A stretch of DNA of 53,398 bases from an uncultured bacterium. GTDB taxonomy: Bacteria > Bacillota_I > Bacilli_A > RF39 > UBA660. The DNA lies in assembly GCA_946560065.1 (NCBI GenBank), contig CAMNUE010000015.1, positions 1 through 53,398 on the forward strand, read 5' to 3'. The notes beneath the pieces were generated by a model that saw only the letters and a program-made list of their open reading frames with translations, was not told the origin of the DNA and did no database searches. The position numbers were made by a program, and so were the translations under genes. Below, piece by piece: positions 42,943-50,628 of the stretch (position 1 is its first letter; every line of letters starts with the position of its first letter).

Positions 42943-43056
42943 GTGGCAAAGATAAAACTTAAGCCTATCAAGGTGAAAGTATCTACTAAAAAAGTAGGTA
43001 ACAGAATTAGAGTCACTACTACCGTAAATGGTAAGAGTACATCTAAGACTGTGTAG
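42943..43056 (+). CDS. 37-aa strongly basic small protein
   Basis: GTG 42943 follows the excellent site GGGAGGTGAG. The translation is MAKIKLKPIKVKVSTKKVGN followed by RIRVTTTVNGKSTSKTV and TAG. It is a beta-hairpin-like, Lys/Arg-rich sequence with no acidic residue. A hairpin GTAGC/GCTAC and a run of T (43053-43082) close the gene. It has its own promoter-like TTGTAA-17-TTAGAA upstream (about 42843-42871). Its codon use (CTT, CCT, ACC, GTC) differs from the AT-rich neighbours. Family not recognised; it could be a nucleic-acid-binding peptide or toxin. Confidence 0.6.
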   Translation: MAKIKLKPIKVKVSTKKVGNRIRVTTTVNGKSTSKTV

Positions 43057-43228
43057 CTTTGGCTACCTTCACCTATTTTTTTTGCCTAACTACAAACTTA
43101 ATATCAATTTGTATTATGAGTCAAAATTTTCTATAAGACTTTACAAATAAAAAAGTCTTTAAATTTAACATTTTGTATTCAATAAAAAGATGATAAAATA
43201 TAAATAATGCAAAATTAGGGGGCAAAAA

Positions 43229-44722
43229 ATGAAATCTTATACAAATAGCAAATTAAAACGAAAACTTCAAAATAAAGGTATACAACTAGATGAAAGAAAA
43301 AAGAAAATATTTGATAAATACAGTTATTACCAAGTTGTGAATGCATATAAAAATATTTTTTCTAAAACCATTGAGAATATTGATGATATAGAAAAAAACA
43401 TTTTATCTGGAAATGATATTGAAAGATACAAAAAAAACTATGGCATTTCACATTTTCAGAATGAAAAGCATCTTATTCGTCAAGTAAAATCAAAAATATG
43501 TGAAAAATATGGTATTACTAATAAATATAGCGACTCTGATGAAGAACTAACAAAAAAAATTAAATCAATTCAATATTACAATCATTTATATTCTGATAAA
43601 GTGTTTTATAGTGATTTTGTTAGAATGTATAAATTTGAACATGAACTTAGAAATGTTTTGCTGAAATACACCCTAATTATTGAAGAGAGCTTAAAAAATG
43701 TATTTGTTGTATACTTAAATAGTATTGAAGCAAATGCAGACTTTTTGACAGACATCAACCAGTATGAGACGGGACAAAATAACATTAGTAATGCCATAGA
43801 ATCAATAAAAAAAGTTTTTGATAAGCAAACTAATAAGTATTCAAATCCTATCAAGAGAAAAAATAAACAAAATTTATCTGTTCCATATTGGATTATAATA
43901 AATGAGTTAACACTAGGAGAAACAGTTAGGCTTGTTATTAATTTAAAAACAGATCATAGAACAAAAATATTAGAAAATTGTATTAATTATTTTACAAATA
44001 TGAATCTAAAGTTTAATCTAACTACAGATGAAGAAGAAATGAAATATTATTATAATCATATAAACGTTATGAGAGAACTTTTAAACATTATAGGTAAGTT
44101 TAGAAATAATCTTGCTCATAATCAGCCAATATACAACTTTAATGTGAAAGAGTATTATTCATCTAAAAAAAATTCAGTTAGTTACACATTACCAAAGGCA
44201 AAGAATCAACAAGAACAATATATACTTAATGCAAAATATATGTCCTATTTTTCGGATTTTTTTGGTACTGATAAATATAACAGTTTTACGGGAAATGCTA
44301 ATATTGATTTATCATGGATCATCTACGTTATATATAAATTTATAACTCATCTTGATAAAAATACTAACATGTATACTGAACTAACATATGTATATCAAAA
44401 ATTCAATATCATCTTAAAACCAAAACAAATTGCAATTAATAAATGCACATTATATGAAGAGATGATTAACAAGATTAATGAATTTTGTATGGCTGATTTA
44501 GGTATAAAGGAAATAATTGATTCATATGAAAATAAGAAGCCAATTAAGCAAAAGTTGATATCATTAAATAAGAATATAAATACAGCAAAAAAAGAGATGG
44601 AAACACTAATAAAGAATAATATGACTAATAGTGATTGTTTAAAATATACACATTTCTTATTTGATAGAAATTATACAAAGTATACAGGAATAGATAAAAG
44701 ATATTTTGATAGGTTATTATAA
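43229..44722 (+). CDS. Abi-like (Abi_2/AbiD-AbiF) HEPN-type abortive infection protein
   Basis: 497 aa, start after AGGGGGC. Residues about 130-300 show the Abi_2 pattern: MYKFEHELRNVLLKYTLIIE, VPYWIIINELTLGETVRLV, then IIGKFRNNLAHNQPIYN. RNNLAH is a HEPN RxxxxH ribonuclease motif. N-terminal HTH-like SNSKLKRKLQNKGIQLDE is typical of Abi_2. The C-terminal 150 residues (about 345-497) are an extra helical region not seen in short Abi_2 proteins. I infer an RNase that stops growth upon phage infection. It follows the kinase and 37-aa genes. Confidence 0.8.
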   Translation: MKSYTNSKLKRKLQNKGIQLDERKKKIFDKYSYYQVVNAYKNIFSKTIENIDDIEKNILSGNDIERYKKNYGISHFQNEKHLIRQVKSKICEKYGITNKYSDSDEELTKKIKSIQYYNHLYSDKVFYSDFVRMYKFEHELRNVLLKYTLIIEESLKNVFVVYLNSIEANADFLTDINQYETGQNNISNAIESIKKVFDKQTNKYSNPIKRKNKQNLSVPYWIIINELTLGETVRLVINLKTDHRTKILENCINYFTNMNLKFNLTTDEEEMKYYYNHINVMRELLNIIGKFRNNLAHNQPIYNFNVKEYYSSKKNSVSYTLPKAKNQQEQYILNAKYMSYFSDFFGTDKYNSFTGNANIDLSWIIYVIYKFITHLDKNTNMYTELTYVYQKFNIILKPKQIAINKCTLYEEMINKINEFCMADLGIKEIIDSYENKKPIKQKLISLNKNINTAKKEMETLIKNNMTNSDCLKYTHFLFDRNYTKYTGIDKRYFDRLL

Positions 44723-44831
44723 TGAATAAAATGTAAATTGTTACATAATAATATAATAGTTACATATTTACAAAATTATAATATTATGATATCATTAATA
44801 TGTAATGAAATGCCTCTATTTAGGGGGAGAA

Positions 44832-44858
44832 AAAGGAACGCTGTTCCTTTTTTTCGTT
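44832..44858 (+). terminator. Intrinsic terminator
   Basis: AAAAAGGAAC, GCT loop, GTTCCTTTTTTT. It lies about 110 bp after the Abi gene and is preceded by AGGGGGAG, so a small transcript between may exist, but no convincing gene is visible. Confidence 0.75.
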
Positions 44859-44933
44859 TTTTAAAGAAAAATATTATTTATTAACATTGAGAGTCAGTGA
44901 TTATAATAATCAAATATTTTTGTAAAGAGAAAG

Positions 44934-45218
44934 TCATTTCTGATTATACTGTCTTCCTTGATTCATTTTATTTACAATCTCAATATCCCTTTCAACATTC
45001 ACAAATAATTGATAAGGTTCGATATTTAGAGATTTTGCAATACTCTCTATCTTAGGAATAGTGGGACAATGCAAACCTCTCTCAACATCTGTAATATATC
45101 TAGGACTTAGCTTGCTTAATTCAGCAAGCTTTTCTTGTGAATAATTATTTACATATCTATAATATTTAATATTAAAAATAAGTAAATCCCTTAAATTATC
45201 AAATTCTATCATTATCAT
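44934..45218 (-). CDS. XRE-family HTH regulator
   Basis: 94 aa from ATG 45218 (AGAGGTG upstream). A single HTH_3 domain (about residues 10-70): NIKYYRYVNNYSQEKLAELS KLSPRYITDVERGLHCPTIPKIE. Divergent from the zinc-ribbon gene at 45329. In the gap, TACTGCAA occurs twice (45253-45260 and 45280-45287), a candidate operator. It probably controls itself and the divergent pair. Confidence 0.85.
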   Translation of the reverse strand: MIMIEFDNLRDLLIFNIKYYRYVNNYSQEKLAELSKLSPRYITDVERGLHCPTIPKIESIAKSLNIEPYQLFVNVERDIEIVNKMNQGRQYNQK

Positions 45219-45252
45219 TTTCACACCTCTTATTTATAGGTATGATATTATT

Positions 45253-45287
45253 TACTGCAAAATATTCACACGAACTATCTACTGCAA
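45253..45287. promoter_or_regulatory. Candidate operator repeats between XRE and zinc-ribbon genes
   Basis: TACTGCAA repeats 27 bp apart, with TCACA...TGTGA flanking symmetry at 45267-45300. The position between divergent genes fits a binding site of the XRE protein. Confidence 0.35.
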
Positions 45288-45328
45288 GATAAAACTGTGA
45301 TAATATAAAATCGAAAGGAGTAAAAAAG

Positions 45329-45946
45329 ATGAAAAAATGTTTATTTTGTAAAGCGGAGGTTCAAAAATCAGAAAAAATATGTCCTAACTGTGGAAAAAGA
45401 TGCTTTTCCAGAAAATGGTTAATACTATTAGTAGCTCTAGCTATAATTTTAATTGTAGGAATCTTTGGAGATAGTGAAGAAGACAATTATCAAGAGGATA
45501 AAGGTAACTCAAACAATACTGTAGTAGAAAACAAAGGTTCTAAAAAAGAGAAAAAAAAGTATGGATTAAATGAACCTGTCATTATAACTACAAGTGCTGG
45601 CAGCTATAGACTTACTTTTACGGGTGTAACTGAAACGTCAGAAAGAAATCGATATTCTGATACTCAAGCAAATAGAGTAATCTTAATTTCCTATGAATAT
45701 GAGAATATTGATTCAGAAGAAAATGTTTACATTTTTGATAGTAATTTCAAAATATATGATAACGAAAATAATTCTTTAGAGACATATCCTGTAAGTGATA
45801 AAGCTGGAGAAAGTGTAAGCATTGGTAGAAAAACAAACGCCACAATGGCCTATGCTTTGAATAGCAACACTAATCATATAGAAATTGAACATTACAGCAA
45901 TATGTTCAATAGCAAATATGACTGTATATTTGAAATAGAGTGGTGA
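45329..45946 (+). CDS. Zinc-ribbon membrane protein with a DUF4352-like domain
   Basis: 205 aa. N-terminal zinc ribbon CLFCKAE...CPNCGKRC (residues 4-25), membrane helix about 30-47, a charged linker, then an extracytoplasmic Ig-like DUF4352/DUF5067-type domain (about 80-205; RLTFTGVTETSERN...VILISYEYENI). Such proteins are frequent in Bacillota, with unknown or sensor functions. A 4-bp gap separates it from the TM2 gene. Confidence 0.75.
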   Translation: MKKCLFCKAEVQKSEKICPNCGKRCFSRKWLILLVALAIILIVGIFGDSEEDNYQEDKGNSNNTVVENKGSKKEKKKYGLNEPVIITTSAGSYRLTFTGVTETSERNRYSDTQANRVILISYEYENIDSEENVYIFDSNFKIYDNENNSLETYPVSDKAGESVSIGRKTNATMAYALNSNTNHIEIEHYSNMFNSKYDCIFEIEW

Positions 45947-45950
45947 GAAC

Positions 45951-46409
45951 ATGGGAAAAATTATTAAGATAACAGACCAAAAAATATCAATAGGAATAGA
46001 TGGCGGGATAAAAGAAGTAGGGAAAGATAGCTTGAACTTTTCTCCTAAAGTTGGTGATGAAGTAGAAATATTTGAATCTGAAAAGGAAACTATTGTTACC
46101 AAAAAAGAAATAGTAAGAGAAGAGATAAAAAATGATGGCATCAATATCAACGTAAATAACACAAATAATAATATCCCACAACACTCTTATAATACGAATA
46201 GTTCTATAGTAGTCAACAAGGTTATATATTGTTTATTATGCTTTTTTCTAGGTGGAATAGGGGTTCACAAATTCTATTCAGGAAAGACAAGCGGCGGAGT
46301 CTTATATTTAATATTTTGTTGGACTTGGATACCGCTAATCATATCCATAATCGAGTTAATAATTGCACTTTGCAAACCTGCAGATAGTAAAGGAAATATT
46401 ACTATATAA
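45951..46409 (+). CDS. TM2-domain membrane protein
   Basis: 152 aa. The N-terminal 65 residues form a small soluble beta domain (GKIIKITDQKISIGIDGG). A polar Asn-rich linker follows. The C-terminal TM2 domain (about 90-145) shows CFFLGGIGVHKFYSGKTSGG and two membrane helices. Coupled to the preceding gene. Function unknown. Confidence 0.8.
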   Translation: MGKIIKITDQKISIGIDGGIKEVGKDSLNFSPKVGDEVEIFESEKETIVTKKEIVREEIKNDGININVNNTNNNIPQHSYNTNSSIVVNKVIYCLLCFFLGGIGVHKFYSGKTSGGVLYLIFCWTWIPLIISIIELIIALCKPADSKGNITI

Positions 46410-46412
46410 AAA

Positions 46413-46440
46413 GAAGTAGTCATTATTGGCTACTTTTTTA
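46413..46440 (+). terminator. Intrinsic terminator
   Basis: AAGTAG and CTACTT pair over a 9-nt loop and are followed by T's. Confidence 0.75.
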
Positions 46441-46478
46441 GTATAGTAGAAAATTTTCTTAGTCTTATAAATATAAAA

Positions 46479-46786
46479 TAAAAGAACCGCTTTTCCCCAC
46501 ACCTATTGCGATTTTGACTTTTGATTTTAATTTCTATTTATCAATACTTTTTAAGAATAAACGACTATTTTAAAACTACCACTTTCGGGCGAAGCCCGCG
46601 ATTTTTGACCTTTCGTGCTCAAGCCCAAAAATATCATAAATGTTTTCCACATTTATTGTTGATAAAGTACTGAGACTTTTGTATAATGAAAGAGTAATTT
46701 ATATATTGAGAACACTATTATATTTTTATGAAATATAGAAAGTTCGGCAGAGATGGGACTAAGTCAATTTGAGTCAAATCTCCAAA
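46479..46786. repeat. Right arm of the ~300-bp inverted repeat
   Basis: The reverse complement of 40371-40677. It ends in TCTCCAA (46780-46786), an inverted copy of the tRNA-Trp anticodon loop. Directly after it, CTTTGGAGACCATTA (46789-46803) resembles the tRNA 5' half in the opposite orientation, so two half-sites face each other here. Confidence 0.92.
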
Positions 46787-46850
46787 TACTTTGGAGACCA
46801 TTAAGCAAACCGATTTAACTTTGTATATTTTATAAGACTAAGTCAAGTAT

Positions 46851-46915
46851 AGGGGATTAGTTAAATGGTATATTAATTAGACAAAACCTATGTTGGGTGT
46901 TCGATTAGACAAGCA
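46851..46915 (+). pseudogene. Degenerate tRNA-Trp on the plus strand
   Basis: AGGGGATTAGTTAAATGGTA is identical to the 5' end of the intact minus-strand tRNA-Trp, followed by a degraded anticodon arm (GACAAAACC) and GTTGGGTGTTCGATT, the T-arm. The acceptor 3' side is lost. It is inverted relative to the intact gene. Between it and the right inverted-repeat arm there is no gene. Confidence 0.65.
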
Positions 46916-46934
46916 GGTTATAAATAAGAAAGAC

Positions 46935-47117
46935 TTAAATCTTTGGAAGATTTGAGTCTTTTACTTTTCTAATAATTATTTTATCTTTATAAGTTTTTAT
47001 TTCGACAACATCATGAAAGTGAAAACCAAGTTTCTGAAGCCATTTACCCTTTAACAGAATATAAGACCTATCAGATAAGTCTTCATAAACTAAGAGTTTT
47101 CTAAATTTCATGACCAT
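46935..47117 (-). CDS. SymE-like AbrB-fold toxin
   Basis: 60 aa (ATG 47117, or ATG 47111). SYILLKGKWLQKLGFHFHDVVEIKTYKDKIII (in two parts) follows the SymE core pattern: LKGKWL, GF, then a beta-strand pair. SymE proteins derive from AbrB antitoxins and act as SOS-linked RNA-targeting toxins in E. coli. The gene starts inside the integrase 3' end (about 17 bp overlap), so expression is coupled to the integrase. No SymR-like antisense RNA was identified. Confidence 0.65.
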   Translation of the reverse strand: MVMKFRKLLVYEDLSDRSYILLKGKWLQKLGFHFHDVVEIKTYKDKIIIRKVKDSNLPKI

Positions 47118-48141
47118 CACTTGAAACTGCTTGTCTGCTATTTTCTATATTGGAGATTATTGAATGTTTTGTGTGTTTAGTTTTAAGGTCTTTTGGTGAC
47201 ATATCAACATAAATCTTTGTGGTTTCAATGTTAGTATGTCCCAAAAGATCACGGAGTGAAAAAGCATCACCCCCATTTATTATAAAGTGTGTTGCAAAAG
47301 TATGACGGAACTTATGTGGGTTCATCCTAAAATCATCACCAAATATTTTCTTTGCTTTACGGCTTAATAATCCGTATACCATTTCTGTATTAATGCCAGA
47401 ACCCAGAATAGGTTCGTTATACTGATTATGGAATTTAACAAAAAGTGGTCCTTTTTCTGCTCCTCTTAAAACTTCACGCCTATAAACATTTAATAATCGC
47501 TCAGTTTCCTTTGAATAATAGACTGTGCGAAAAGTATTTGTCTTTGTTGCATACACATAAATGCTTCTTTCCCTAAAGTTAATATCTTCAAGTTTGATTC
47601 TTACAAGTTCACTATTACGAACGCCAGTATCTAGTAAAACCATAACTAATAGTAAATTTCGTAATTCTGACTTGTAACGTAAATCAAACGAAGTAATCAA
47701 TTTTCGCACTTGGTCTATTGTAAAGTAATCTATTTTTTCACTACGTACTTTTTTAGGCTTAATATTACGCGCGGGATTGGCAATTAGATAACCATCTCTT
47801 TCTAAATAATTAAAGAAAGCTCTTAGTGCTCTCGCATGACAATTAAAAGTGTTAGTCTTATTTTTAGAATATTTACTATCGATATAAAATTTTATCTCTT
47901 CACTAGTTAACAACTCTAAACACTGCACTTTTTTAATCTGCACTAAGAATTTTCTAAATGCTGAAAGTTTCTTTTTGTAAAAATTTAATGTTTGGTTCGC
48001 TAATCCTCGCTCCTCCATATTCCTAAAAAAGTAATCAACAGCATTATCAAATAATAGATTACTTTGCGCAGGTTGTTTTGTCTCTCCTGTCTTGAACTGT
48101 TGAAAAAAGTTTGTAAGTTCATTAATAGTTTGTTCTGTCAT
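47101..48141 (-). CDS. Tyrosine recombinase (island integrase)
   Basis: 346 aa. SAM-like N-terminal DNA-binding domain (about 25-125) and catalytic domain (about 135-325): Arg in LDTGVRNSELVRI, HKFRHTFATHF (HxxR), LLGHTNIETTKIY (His and the Tyr nucleophile). This is the XerC/D-like type. It lies next to the intact tRNA-Trp, with the attachment duplication on the other side of the gene cluster, so it most probably inserted this island at the tRNA anticodon loop. Confidence 0.93.
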   Translation of the reverse strand: MTEQTINELTNFFQQFKTGETKQPAQSNLLFDNAVDYFFRNMEERGLANQTLNFYKKKLSAFRKFLVQIKKVQCLELLTSEEIKFYIDSKYSKNKTNTFNCHARALRAFFNYLERDGYLIANPARNIKPKKVRSEKIDYFTIDQVRKLITSFDLRYKSELRNLLLVMVLLDTGVRNSELVRIKLEDINFRERSIYVYATKTNTFRTVYYSKETERLLNVYRREVLRGAEKGPLFVKFHNQYNEPILGSGINTEMVYGLLSRKAKKIFGDDFRMNPHKFRHTFATHFIINGGDAFSLRDLLGHTNIETTKIYVDMSPKDLKTKHTKHSIISNIENSRQAVSSDGHEI

Positions 48142-48218
48142 ATAAACTCTCCTTCTTTAAAAAATATTTTTGTAATTTATACAACAAAACAACCATTAAA
48201 GGAAACAATATAGAAAAT

Positions 48219-48272
48219 ACTTTAAACTAGGCGAGGGGACTAATGAAGGTCACCAGAGGTCTAGTTTAAAGT
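48219..48272 (-). promoter_or_regulatory. 12-bp inverted repeat upstream of the integrase
   Basis: ACTTTAAACTAG (48219-48230) and CTAGTTTAAAGT (48261-48272) are perfect complements around a 30-nt GC-richer loop containing GGTCACC. It is placed between the integrase start and the att site, fitting an excisionase/arm-binding site, or an RNA hairpin in the integrase leader. Confidence 0.45.
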
Positions 48273-48287
48273 CATCACCTGCAAAAC

Positions 48288-48370
48288 AACAAAAAAAGCA
48301 ACATCACTGTTGCTTAATATTCAAATGGCAGGGGATGAGAGAATCGAACTCCCAACAGTGGTTTTGGAGA
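48288..48370. repeat. Right attachment copy overlapping tRNA-Trp (F)
   Basis: Direct repeat partner of 40296-40378. It supplies the 3' half and terminator of the functional tRNA-Trp gene. The terminator hairpin (AAGCAACA/TGTTGCTT, 48296-48315) with its A/T run stands directly after the tRNA. Confidence 0.9.
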
Positions 48371-48399
48371 CCATTATTATACCATTTAACTAATCCCCT
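48326..48399 (-). tRNA. trnW: tRNA-Trp (anticodon CCA)
   Basis: Folds fully: acceptor AGGGGAT/ATCCCCT, discriminator G and encoded CCA; D-arm AGTTAAATGGTATAAT; anticodon loop CTCCAAA (anticodon CCA) on a GGT/ACC stem; T-arm TGGGAGTTCGATTCTCTCA. It is the insertion target of the neighbouring islands; its 3' half was supplied by the latest one. Confidence 0.93.
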
Positions 48400-48477
48400 A
48401 AGAGATTTGCCCAAATAAATTGAACAAATCGATTATAACATAAAGAAATAATCCTTTCAATAAGTATTTTAATATTT

Positions 48478-49398
48478 TTAATAAGCTCTAGTTTTAACAT
48501 TACCTATGCTAAGTTTAGAATTTTGATTAAAAACATCCATTTTTTCTACTTCGGGATTAATTATAGCTTGCGAATCAAATAGAGTATTACTATCAATATT
48601 ATTAAATCTATTTAATGTGTTAACATCAGAGTTAAAGTAATCAGCAATAACTTCAACGTCATCAGTAGAACTAGCTCTATACACTAAGTCAGACCCAGTA
48701 TCATAATTGTTTAAATAATACCTTTGTCTCGCTAAACCATTCTCAATACTTTTAGCAACCCATTCGCTATTAGTATTTTGAGTTCCAAAAGAAATAGTTA
48801 CAAAACTTGTATCACTATCAGCGTCCAATGCTTCTTCAGTCTCTGTTGGAATAGAAGTAACAATATTTCCATTTTCATCTTCTCTATAACCAACTTTTCC
48901 ACAAACAATATTATTTCCTAAAAAACCATTCTGTTTAAATGCAGCTTGCATAGATAATGCAAGGGAATCAGAATTTCCAACAGTAGTATTGTTATATGGA
49001 GCAAAGATTATTGTATCAGAACCTGAACTATATTGGTGGTCTAATGTTACAACAGTACTATTATCTTTATTTATATTTTCATTATTTCTACTAACAGTAA
49101 ATATCAAACCATCATCCGACAACTTAGCACAAACATCCTCAAAAAATGTATCACTACAATCACTATCGTTGATTATGATATTCATATCGTTAACTTCATC
49201 CAAAGAAACATCTGTATCAAGATAACTAACCATTGAGTTCAATTCGTCATCATGTTTGTTTTCTATTCCACAACCACCAATTGAACTACTAACTACTAGT
49301 AATGTAGAAGCAAGCATAAATCCTCTTTTTGCCACTTTTTTTAAATTTAATCTTTTACTTTCATCAAAATAATTTGAATCTTTAACCTTAACTTTCAA
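48478..49398 (-). CDS. Secreted lipoprotein-like protein with a LysM-like C-terminus
   Basis: 306 aa. An unusual N-terminus: about 25 charged residues, then a hydrophobic stretch with the lipobox-like SSIGGC near residue 43. The middle (about 60-220) has an alternating alpha/beta pattern (DGLIFTVSR, VVTLDHQYSSGSDTIIFAPY, LSMQAAFKQNGFLGNNIVCG, FVTISFGT) that faintly resembles an Amidase_3 fold. Residues about 240-285 (DDVEVIADYFNSDVNTLNRF NNIDSNTLF) fit LysM. A wall-bound protein is likely; enzymatic activity is not demonstrable. It stands alone, convergent with nothing, and directly abuts the tRNA. Confidence 0.55.
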   Translation of the reverse strand: MKVKVKDSNYFDESKRLNLKKVAKRGFMLASTLLVVSSSIGGCGIENKHDDELNSMVSYLDTDVSLDEVNDMNIIINDSDCSDTFFEDVCAKLSDDGLIFTVSRNNENINKDNSTVVTLDHQYSSGSDTIIFAPYNNTTVGNSDSLALSMQAAFKQNGFLGNNIVCGKVGYREDENGNIVTSIPTETEEALDADSDTSFVTISFGTQNTNSEWVAKSIENGLARQRYYLNNYDTGSDLVYRASSTDDVEVIADYFNSDVNTLNRFNNIDSNTLFDSQAIINPEVEKMDVFNQNSKLSIGNVKTRAY

Positions 49399-49536
49399 GA
49401 AATCACCTCTTACAATTTCAGTATATATAAAAAGAATATCAATGTCAAAAGTAATAACTAAAATTTAACAACATTTAACATAAAATAAATTATGTAAAAA
49501 TGATAAATAATGTTAAAATAGAATAAAGTAGGTGAA

Positions 49537-50616
49537 ATGATGGATTTCGAAATTAAGAATCATAAGTCAAGTACGAAAAAAAATAAAAAAACAGATAAGC
49601 TTTTGGTTTTCTCGATATTATTTTTAATACTTGCAATAATACTAGTAATAATTTACTTTACAATCTTAAAAGCAGAAGATAAGCCTAGCAAAAAAACTAC
49701 TGGAAAAGTTGTTCAAGAAGAACAAAAGAAAATAAAAATAGTAGATGAAGAAAGTAATGAACGACCAATTGCTATAATGATTGATAACAATATAGGAGAT
49801 GCACTACATGCTGGTCTTCAAGATTCATACATAAACTATGAGATAATAGTAGAGGGTGGCCTAACAAGAATAATGGCCTTATATAAGGATAAAGATGTTC
49901 CCTTAATTGGACCAGTAAGAAGTTCTAGACATTATTTCCTAGATTATTCACTAGAGAGTGATGCAATTTATGCTCACTTTGGTTGGAGTCCATACGCAGA
50001 AAAGGATATAAAATATTTAAATGTTAAAAATATAAATGGTTTAACCGATGATACTCCATATTGGAGAGACTCTAAATCTAAAGCCCCACACAATGTCTTT
50101 ACCTCAACTGAAAAAATTCGTTCCTATCTAAAAAACAAAAAATACTCAGAATCGTCAGAAGATTGGAAATTATTAAAATACACTCCAGACGAAATTAATT
50201 TAAGTAAAATTGATGAAACCAATGCCATTACAGCTAATGAAATATCAATTAATTATTCGGCTTATCAAAATAGAAGTTACACCTATGATATAGAAAATAA
50301 ATATTATTTGAGATTAATGAATGGAAAAGCACATATCGACAAAACTTCCAACAATCAACTAAATTATAAAAATATCATTATAGAAAAAGTAAATAATATC
50401 AACTTAGACAATGAGGGAAGACAAGATTTAGCAACGACAGGTTCGGGAACAGGATATTATATAACTAATGGTTATGCTCTACCAATAAACTGGACAAAAG
50501 CATCAAGAAGTGCTAAAACTAAATATACATATAGTAATGGAACAGAAATCAAAGTTAACGATGGAAATACATTTATCCAAATTGTTCCATTAGATAGTAA
50601 TATAGAAATTGAATAG
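49537..50616 (+). CDS. DUF3048 (YerB-like) membrane-anchored lipoprotein family
   Basis: 359 aa. N-terminal membrane helix at about 22-45, then two extracytoplasmic DUF3048 domains: RPIAIMIDNNIGDALHAGLQ, YEIIVEGGLTRIMALYKD, GPVRSSRHYFLDY, and APHNVFTST. The C-terminal domain (NGTEIKVNDGNTFIQIVP) is DUF3048_C. Family function is unknown but spore/envelope-related in Bacillus. Twelve bases separate it from gpsA. Confidence 0.9.
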   Translation: MMDFEIKNHKSSTKKNKKTDKLLVFSILFLILAIILVIIYFTILKAEDKPSKKTTGKVVQEEQKKIKIVDEESNERPIAIMIDNNIGDALHAGLQDSYINYEIIVEGGLTRIMALYKDKDVPLIGPVRSSRHYFLDYSLESDAIYAHFGWSPYAEKDIKYLNVKNINGLTDDTPYWRDSKSKAPHNVFTSTEKIRSYLKNKKYSESSEDWKLLKYTPDEINLSKIDETNAITANEISINYSAYQNRSYTYDIENKYYLRLMNGKAHIDKTSNNQLNYKNIIIEKVNNINLDNEGRQDLATTGSGTGYYITNGYALPINWTKASRSAKTKYTYSNGTEIKVNDGNTFIQIVPLDSNIEIE

Positions 50617-50628
50617 GAGAAAAAATTA

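Noticed and set aside
46735..46930. A second functional tRNA-Trp on the plus strand
   Set aside because: The anticodon arm and acceptor 3' side are destroyed.
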